From: Pseudomonadota bacterium
Lineage (GTDB): Bacteria > Pseudomonadota > Alphaproteobacteria > Rhizobiales > Xanthobacteraceae
NCBI GenBank assembly: GCA_023387555.1
Contig: JAEWHY010000309.1
Location: 1-10,224 of the forward strand
DNA length: 10,224 nt
Direction: 5' to 3'
Shown here: positions 6,591-10,224 of the stretch, in pieces
Layout of the letters: every line of letters starts with the position of its first letter
How positions within the stretch are numbered: position 1 is the stretch's first letter
Translations under genes and position numbers: made by a program
The notes under the pieces: generated by a model
What the model saw: only the letters and a program-made list of their open reading frames with translations
Told to the model about the DNA's origin: nothing
Database searches by the model: none

Positions 6591-6740
6591 GTGGCCAAGA
6601 AGGTGAGCCCAGTTGCAGAACCGGCATTTCAGCGCGCGCTGAAGGATCTGTTGAGCGCGCCCCCAAAGCCGCATTCTGAAATGAAGGTGGGAGGCGGGGC
6701 AAGACCGAAGCCAAGCCCAGCCCCCCGTTCACGTCAGTAA
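6591..6740 (+). CDS. small basic hypothetical protein (49 aa)
   Basis: A GTG at 6591 preceded by AGGA (6583-6586, short 4-nt spacing) opens a 49-residue frame ending at TAA 6738-6740. It begins MAKKVSPVAEPAF and contains QRALKDLLSAPPKPHSEMK, then a Lys/Arg/Pro/Gly-rich tail. Small rhizobial proteins with a helix of this type followed by a PPKPHSEMK-like stretch are familiar to me, though I cannot attach a function. It is divergent from the HEPN-like gene, with 28 bp between the two starts, so the pair may share a regulatory region. An in-frame GTG at 6603 is an alternative start. Its shortness keeps confidence moderate. Confidence 0.55.
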   Translation: MAKKVSPVAEPAFQRALKDLLSAPPKPHSEMKVGGGARPKPSPAPRSRQ

Positions 6741-6800
6741 GATCGCAGCAACATCGACTTTGACGCTGACGACGACACCGAATGATCGCCTCATTTTCAT
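6729..6800 (-). CDS. possible 23-aa hydrophobic peptide
   Basis: On the minus strand GGAGG (6813-6809) stands 8 nt before ATG 6800, a near-ideal ribosome-binding site. The frame encodes MKMRRSFGVVVSVKVDVAAILLT and stops at 6729. Two Arg followed by a Val/Ala/Ile/Leu-rich run suggest a tiny membrane-associated peptide, or the surviving start of a longer membrane protein. Its end overlaps the end of the 49-residue plus-strand gene by 12 bp. The same frame stays open upstream to 6959. Evidence is the ribosome-binding site and hydrophobicity only. Confidence 0.25.
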   Translation of the reverse strand: MKMRRSFGVVVSVKVDVAAILLT

Positions 6801-6883
6801 GAGCCGGCCCTCCGGGTCAGGCGCGCCTCGACCCAAGGGTTTGAGGGGTGACCGCCATCGCAACGGTTTGATTGATGTACTAG

Positions 6884-6922
6884 CATCGGCCCAACATTGG
6901 CAGTCTAGAACTGCCGCCGATG
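6884..6922. repeat. nested inverted repeat in gene-free DNA
   Basis: Outer arms CATCGGC (6884-6890) and GCCGATG (6916-6922) enclose an inner hairpin, GGCAGT (6899-6904) and ACTGCC (6910-6915), with an 8-nt bulge on one side. The surrounding stretch, 6801-7106, has no gene I can support. The hairpin may be a remnant of a mobile element end or a transcribed structure. Confidence 0.4.
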
Positions 6923-7106
6923 GCCTGTGTCGTCGTCTGCGGGTGTTCCGGTTGCCCACCGTATGAGGGTGACCGGGCCGCAGCCACAGGATTGCGGACG
7001 GTTGCGCAGGTTCCCCAGCCTGACGGGGCTTGGTGCCGCACAGGCCCGCGAATCGAATGGTGGGCGGAATCGCTACTTAGAGTCGAGTCGTGTTTGATTG
7101 AACCCG

Positions 7107-7176
7107 GTCGCCCCCGCGAAAGCGGGGGCCCATATTGCAGAGTGTGGTTATAGGTCTCCGCCTTCGCGGGGACGAC
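7107..7176. repeat. inverted pair of REP-like palindromic repeats
   Basis: A 24-nt unit at 7107-7130, itself palindromic (CCCCCGCGAAAGCGGGGG), is repeated in opposite orientation at 7153-7176 with 20 of 24 positions matching, separated by 22 nt. Such GC-rich REP/BIME-like pairs are dispersed in many proteobacterial genomes. The pair ends 8 bp before the -35 of the promoter at 7185. When translated, these repeats give the spurious VPAKAET / GPPLSRGR peptides typical of this repeat class. Confidence 0.75.
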
Positions 7177-7184
7177 GGCGGCTC

Positions 7185-7212
7185 TTGACAATATTCCTAA
7201 TATGACTATAGT
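7185..7212 (+). promoter_or_regulatory. near-consensus sigma-70-type promoter with a palindrome in its spacer
   Basis: TTGACA (7185-7190, perfect -35) and TATAGT (7207-7212, five of six) are separated by 16 nt. Transcription would start near 7218-7220, just where a series of GC-rich stems begins. The spacer holds the inverted repeat ATATT-CCT-AATAT (7191-7203), a possible operator. No ORF follows within 500 bp on this strand, so the product is most likely an RNA. Confidence 0.6.
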
Positions 7213-7218
7213 CCCATG

Positions 7219-7510
7219 ACCTCGCTCAACGAGGGGCGCCGTCCGGAGGCGTTCTTGATGGCGAAGCGAGGTGCGGCGCCCGCGGGCGTGGTTCGCAACC
7301 ACGCACCCGGGCGGTGCCGGGGCTCCGCCCGGGGTCACTACGGACCCCTGCCAGGAGCTGGCTGACGCCATGCGCAGCTTCAGGCGCATGGAGGCAAAGC
7401 GCGGCCCGGTACCGGAAGGAGAACGCCGCTGGACGGTGCGCCGAGAGGCTGCTGCACGGTGAGAGCCGGGCAGCATTCAGGAACGGCCCTGCGTCTGTCG
7501 GCGCACCGTT
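7219..7510 (+). ncRNA. candidate structured noncoding RNA (HEARO / omega-RNA-like)
   Basis: About 290 nt are packed with perfect stems: CCTCGCT 7220-7226 with AGCGAGG 7265-7271; GGGCGCCG 7234-7241 with CGGCGCCC 7274-7281, which would form a pseudoknot with the first; GCGTGGTT 7286-7293 with AACCACGC 7297-7304; CCGGGCGG 7307-7314 with CCGCCCGG 7325-7332; GGTC 7333-7336 with GACC 7343-7346; GCCAG 7350-7354 with CTGGC 7358-7362; CCATGCGC 7368-7375 with GCGCATGG 7384-7391; GCGGC 7401-7405 with GCCGC 7425-7429; and a 12-bp stem ACGGTGCGCCGA 7433-7444 with TCGGCGCACCGT 7498-7509. A strong promoter ends just upstream, fixing the strand. The element starts directly after ATGA (7215-7218), as described for HEARO RNAs, which are relatives of IscB guide RNAs. 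No nuclease gene adjoins it. The RNA call is fairly strong; the family is a hypothesis. The 3' end is uncertain. Confidence 0.55.
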
Positions 7511-7726
7511 CGCCCCTCTCTATTCATACGCCGGATGCGAGAACGCATCGCGGCAACGATTCGGCGTGGCTGTTTGAAAGCTGAATCGGCTGCTTCCCCC
7601 CGATGTCCCGCGCGCAGCGCAGCCTGGGGGCAGATTACTGCGCTGCTGAACCGGGAGGCGATTCACTCGCGTCGTGAAACGCGGACATCGCGCGAGGCGC
7701 TTCTGTTCTTCGGCGCGGTGAGCGCG
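7511..7726. other. gene-free stretch between the candidate RNA and hpnO
   Basis: No convincing gene is seen. It contains a hairpin GATGCG-AGAA-CGCATC (7534-7549) and a GC stem formed by CCCCC (7596-7600) and GGGGG (7626-7630), so the transcript from 7219 could extend through it. The open frame crossing the area on the plus strand is mainly antisense to hpnO. Confidence 0.4.
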
Positions 7727-7740
7727 CTATTGAGCGCGCT
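7721..7740 (-). terminator. hairpin at the end of hpnO
   Basis: AGCGCGCT occurs at 7721-7728 and 7733-7740. Each copy is self-complementary, so the two can pair as an 8-bp stem with the 4-nt loop ATTG, spanning the hpnO stop codon. No U-tract follows, so termination is uncertain. Confidence 0.35.
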
Positions 7741-9130
7741 TTGCCGCCATCGCATTCTCGATCAGGGTCTTGCCGAGCGACCAGATCGCGCCGGGGACGC
7801 GATGGCTTTCGGCGATCACCTTGTCGAAGGCGGTTTCGATCCAGGTGCAGTCCTCGTCGGTGATGACATAGGGCGGCAGCATCTTGATCGTATGACTGCC
7901 GTGACCGGCGACCTGGGTCAGGATCTTGTGCTCCTTGAACAGCGGAATGGTGATGAGCTGGCAGAACAGCCCCTTGTTGGCCGCCTCGATCATCGACCAG
8001 GAGGCGCGCAGCTTCAGCGACGATGGCGCGCCGAACTCGACGCCGATCATCAGGCCGAGACCCCGCACCTCGCGGAACATCTCGTGGCGCTGCGTCATGG
8101 CGCGGAACGAGGTCAGGAGACGCTCGCCGGTCCGCGCGGCATTCTCGACCAGCTTTTCCGATTCGAGGACGGAGAGGGTGGCGATCGCCGCGGCCATCGC
8201 CAGATCGTTCTTGGCGAAGGTCGAGCCGTGCACGACGGCACGATCCATCCGGTTGAACAGGCGGTCGAAGATATCCTTGCGGGTGAGCAGGGCGCCGACC
8301 GGCACGTGTCCGCCGGACAGGGCCTTCGCCAGCAGGATCATGTCCGGCTGCACGTCAAAATGCTCGACCGCAAAGAACTTGCCGGTGCGTCCGAGGCCGC
8401 ACTGGATCTCGTCGGCGATGAACAGTGTGCCATAGCGCCGGCACAGATCGGCCGCCGACTTCAGATAGTCCGGGGCCGGCAGGTGAACGCCCTTGCCCTG
8501 GATCGGCTCGACGATAAAAGCGGCAACGTCGCGCCGTCGCAGCGCGGTCTCCAGCGCCGTCAGGTCGTTGAAGGGAATCGCCGCACAGTCGCCGAGGAGG
8601 GGTTCGAAACCCTTCTTGAAGATTTCGTCGCCGTTCAGCGACAGGGAGCCGAAGGTCAGGCCGTGAAACGCGTGCTCGCACGACAGGATCTTGGAGCGCT
8701 TGGTGGCGGCGCGGGCAAACTTGATCGCCGCCTCGACCGTCTCGGTGCCGGAATTGGCAAAGAAGACCTTGTCGAAATAGGGCGCCTTTGCGAGAAGCCG
8801 TTCGGCCAGTACGCCGGCGAGGGCGGGGACATCCATCTGCACGAGGTTCGGCAGTTCGGCGTCGAGCACGCTCTCGAGCGCGGTCCGCAGGGCAGGGTGA
8901 TTCCGGCCGATCGCGAACACCCCGAAGCCGCTGAGGAGATCGAGATAGCGCGTGTCGGTCCGGTCGTAGAGATATTGTCCGACGCCACGCCGGAATCCCA
9001 CGTCGTAGCCGATGGTCCGGAGCACCCGGACCATCTGCTCATTCAAGTGGCGGCCGTGAAGCTCGAATCGCTCCGCTTCCCGCGCTTCAAAAATGGCCGC
9101 AATGTTGTAGTTGTTAGGTTCGAGCATCAT
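7727..9130 (-). CDS. hpnO: hopanoid biosynthesis-associated class III aminotransferase HpnO
   Basis: This 467-residue PLP enzyme belongs to the class III (ornithine/acetylornithine-type) aminotransferases. Visible sites are the PLP phosphate-binding NSGTE (126-130), the HAFHG segment (153-157), the cofactor Asp in FIADEIQCGLGRTG (D240) and the Schiff-base Lys in LLAKALSGG (K269). All are intact. HpnO in Rhodopseudomonas is required to make aminobacteriohopanetriol, adding the amino group to the ribosyl-derived hopanoid side chain. The nearby hpnN end supports this role over a generic ornithine or 4-aminobutyrate transaminase. The start is ATG 9130 or the adjoining ATG 9127, with no clear Shine-Dalgarno. 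It is divergent from the DUF2147 gene across 74 bp that contain a 7-bp inverted repeat. Confidence 0.85.
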   Translation of the reverse strand: MMLEPNNYNIAAIFEAREAERFELHGRHLNEQMVRVLRTIGYDVGFRRGVGQYLYDRTDTRYLDLLSGFGVFAIGRNHPALRTALESVLDAELPNLVQMDVPALAGVLAERLLAKAPYFDKVFFANSGTETVEAAIKFARAATKRSKILSCEHAFHGLTFGSLSLNGDEIFKKGFEPLLGDCAAIPFNDLTALETALRRRDVAAFIVEPIQGKGVHLPAPDYLKSAADLCRRYGTLFIADEIQCGLGRTGKFFAVEHFDVQPDMILLAKALSGGHVPVGALLTRKDIFDRLFNRMDRAVVHGSTFAKNDLAMAAAIATLSVLESEKLVENAARTGERLLTSFRAMTQRHEMFREVRGLGLMIGVEFGAPSSLKLRASWSMIEAANKGLFCQLITIPLFKEHKILTQVAGHGSHTIKMLPPYVITDEDCTWIETAFDKVIAESHRVPGAIWSLGKTLIENAMAAKRAQ

Positions 9131-9146
9131 TCAAGCTGCTATGGTT

Positions 9147-9172
9147 GGGTTGCGACGTTTCGAAGGCAACCC
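9147..9172. promoter_or_regulatory. inverted repeat in the hpnO/DUF2147 divergent region
   Basis: GGGTTGC (9147-9153) and GCAACCC (9166-9172) are perfect inverted repeats separated by 12 nt, which include TTCGAA. They sit in the 74-bp gap between two divergent starts and could be an operator for both. I saw no EcfG-type (GGAAC) promoter element here. Confidence 0.35.
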
Positions 9173-9204
9173 GGATCGCCGCGTTTGCCGTCGAGGTGGT
9201 TAGC

Positions 9205-9774
9205 ATGAAAAGACTGTCTTTGTTTACTGCGCTTCTTGTCATGGTCTCTTCCCCGGCGCTGGCGGGGGATCCTGCCGGTGACTGGCTGGTCGAGGATGGG
9301 ACCGCGAAAATCCGAATCGCGATCTGCGACGGCTCGCTCTGGGGCGTGGTCGGCTGGGAGAAGATTCCGGGTGGAAAGGATACGGCCAACCCGGATCCGG
9401 CCAAACGATCCCGCGATACGCTCGGCATTCCCATTCTGATCAACATGAAGCCGTCCGGCGCCGACAAATGGGCCGGCCAGATCTACAACGCCCAGAACGG
9501 CAAAATGTACAAGGCGAGCGTCGAGCTTCAGTCCGACAACGCCCTCAAGGTGAGGGGGTGCGTGATGGGCGGGTTGTTCTGCGGTGGCGAAACCTGGGCA
9601 CGCTCCGCCGATGCCAGCGGCGCTGCGCCCGGCTTCCCGGCGCCGATCACCGGGGCCCCGGCCAAGCCCGCGAAGGGCAAGGCCAAGGCACCGCCGCCCG
9701 CTGCCGAGGGCGGCTCAACTCTTGCCGGTACCGTCTGCTCCCGAATCGGCGACGTCCCGGGGCCGGCCCATTAG
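9205..9774 (+). CDS. DUF2147 family periplasmic protein with extended low-complexity tail
   Basis: The 189-residue product has a signal peptide (1-20, cleavage after ALA) and then the DUF2147 domain to about residue 135. Typical pieces are GDWLVEDGTAKIRI, WGVVGWEK, then GIPILINMKPSG, W.GQIYNAQNGKMY and VRGCVMGGLFCGGETW. The domain is a small secreted beta-barrel of unknown function, common in hopanoid-making alphaproteobacteria near hpn genes. A Pro/Ala/Lys-rich tail of about 50 residues follows (PAKPAKGKAKAPPPA). ATG 9205 is chosen for GAGGTGG (9193-9199) just upstream and for the signal peptide it yields. The last 60 bp overlap the end of the convergent hpnN gene, so the final 19 residues read antisense to hpnN. 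Confidence 0.88.
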   Translation: MKRLSLFTALLVMVSSPALAGDPAGDWLVEDGTAKIRIAICDGSLWGVVGWEKIPGGKDTANPDPAKRSRDTLGIPILINMKPSGADKWAGQIYNAQNGKMYKASVELQSDNALKVRGCVMGGLFCGGETWARSADASGAAPGFPAPITGAPAKPAKGKAKAPPPAAEGGSTLAGTVCSRIGDVPGPAH

Positions 9775-10224
9775 GGCCGGCTGGAACAGCACCGCGGCAC
9801 ACATCGTCGTCACCAGCGACAGCGCCAGCAGCTTTCCGAGGCTCGACGTCCCCGGATGGCTCGACAGCCAGAGGCTGCCGAATGCGGTTGCCGTGGTGAA
9901 AGCGCTGAAGATCACCGCGCGCGTCAGGCTGGACTGCAGCAGGTTCGTCTGCCCGGCGCGCCACGCCATGATGTAGTAGATCTTGAACGCGACGCCGATG
10001 CCGAGCAGCAGCGGCAAGGCGATGATGTTGGCGAAGTTCAACGGCAGGTCGATGAGGACGCAAAGCTCCATCGTGATGACGCCGGCGAGCAGCAGGGGCA
10101 CAACAGTCAGAGCCACATCCTTGATCCGGCGCAGCGCGATCCAGAGCAGCAGCGAGATCGTCACCAGCGCCAGCAAGCCGGCCTGGATGAACGCGACCAC
10201 GATCACATCGCCGGACTTCAGGAT
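9715..10224 (-). CDS. hpnN: hopanoid transporter HpnN, RND/MMPL superfamily (C-terminal part only)
   Basis: The open frame runs off the right edge; the last 169 residues of the protein are visible. They form the closing membrane bundle of an RND-family transporter: several hydrophobic helices (LLALVTISLLLWIAL, VALTVVPLLLAGVIT, then IIALPLLLGIGVAFKIYYI, and FSAFTTATAFGSLWLS). The GIGVAFKIYYIMAWRAG segment and the hpnO neighbourhood point to HpnN, which moves hopanoids to the outer membrane in Rhodopseudomonas palustris. A more general MMPL-family exporter is the alternative. The stop at 9715 lies 60 bp inside the convergent DUF2147 gene. hpnO lies downstream on the same strand and may be reached by read-through, although the opposing gene sits between them. 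Confidence 0.85.
   Translation of the reverse strand: MLKSGDVIVVAFIQAGLLALVTISLLLWIALRRIKDVALTVVPLLLAGVITMELCVLIDLPLNFANIIALPLLLGIGVAFKIYYIMAWRAGQTNLLQSSLTRAVIFSAFTTATAFGSLWLSSHPGTSSLGKLLALSLVTTMCAAVLFQPALMGRPRDVADSGADGTGKS

Noticed and set aside
6920..7153. 77-residue plus-strand frame with several Cys
   Set aside because: Ends inside the REP-like repeat and has no recognisable family; probably noncoding.
6880..7476. 198-residue minus-strand frame covering the repeat pair and the candidate RNA
   Set aside because: Its sequence contains the spurious peptide typical of REP-like repeats and crosses the promoter and stems; no ribosome-binding site or domain.
7219..7510. RNase P RNA, tmRNA, SRP RNA, riboswitch or group II intron as the identity of the structured block
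   Set aside because: I see none of their conserved cores (no tag frame, no RNase P core signature, no SRP tetraloop pattern, no domain V). A riboswitch is unlikely because no gene follows on that strand for over 1.5 kb.
7535..9208. 557-residue plus-strand frame
   Set aside because: Lies opposite hpnO, whose PLP residues are all intact, and has no recognisable domain.
1..10224. CRISPR array or tRNA/rRNA genes
   Set aside because: No regularly spaced direct repeats and no tRNA or rRNA signature seen on either strand. The short tandem repeats found are inside nitrile hydratase coding sequence.

Overview
The window looks like a chromosomal segment of an alphaproteobacterium in the Bradyrhizobium / Rhodopseudomonas / Afipia / Nitrobacter group (Nitrobacteraceae). 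This rests on the high-GC coding style, a hopanoid gene pair (hpnO and the end of hpnN) next to a DUF2147 protein, a rhizobial-type heme-uptake set, and a cobalt-type nitrile hydratase in alpha-beta-accessory order. Genus assignment is inference from gene content.

Layout. (1) 1-3403, plus strand: a heme-iron operon. An outer-membrane TonB-dependent heme receptor is followed, after a strong 11-bp intercistronic hairpin, by an IsdG-family heme-degrading monooxygenase with the Asn/Trp/His triad in place, and then by a HutX-type cytosolic heme carrier whose GTG start overlaps the previous stop. Together they bring heme in, hand it over and open the ring. The inner-membrane ABC transporter and TonB/ExbBD are not in the window. 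(2) 3459-5207, minus strand: a compact Co-type nitrile hydratase operon (alpha, beta, accessory protein), coupled by a 4-bp overlap and a 1-nt gap. It shares a hairpin at 3421-3445 with the convergent heme operon. Alpha carries a 28-residue His/Asp N-terminal tail and beta starts with a triplicated VHD motif. (3) 5393-5839, plus strand: a hotdog-fold acyl-CoA thioesterase, divergent from the nitrile hydratase.

(4) 5840-7726: an accessory stretch, partly AT-richer than its surroundings. It holds a minus-strand unknown gene with a HEPN-like R-x4-H motif and its own terminator, a divergent 49-residue small protein, a possible 23-residue peptide, an inverted pair of palindromic repeats, a near-consensus sigma-70-type promoter, and directly after it about 290 nt of back-to-back GC-rich stems. 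The last part is best read as a structured noncoding RNA. Its setting (start just after an ATGA, several hairpins, a possible pseudoknot, no ORF) recalls HEARO / IscB omega-RNA elements, but that identity is a hypothesis.

(5) 7727-10224: hopanoid genes. hpnO (aminotransferase for aminobacteriohopanetriol) and the 3' end of hpnN (RND-type hopanoid exporter) lie on the minus strand, separated by a plus-strand periplasmic DUF2147 protein whose end overlaps the end of hpnN by 60 bp.

The long open frames antisense to the receptor, nitrile hydratase and hpnO genes are shadows produced by GC-rich codon use and are not annotated.
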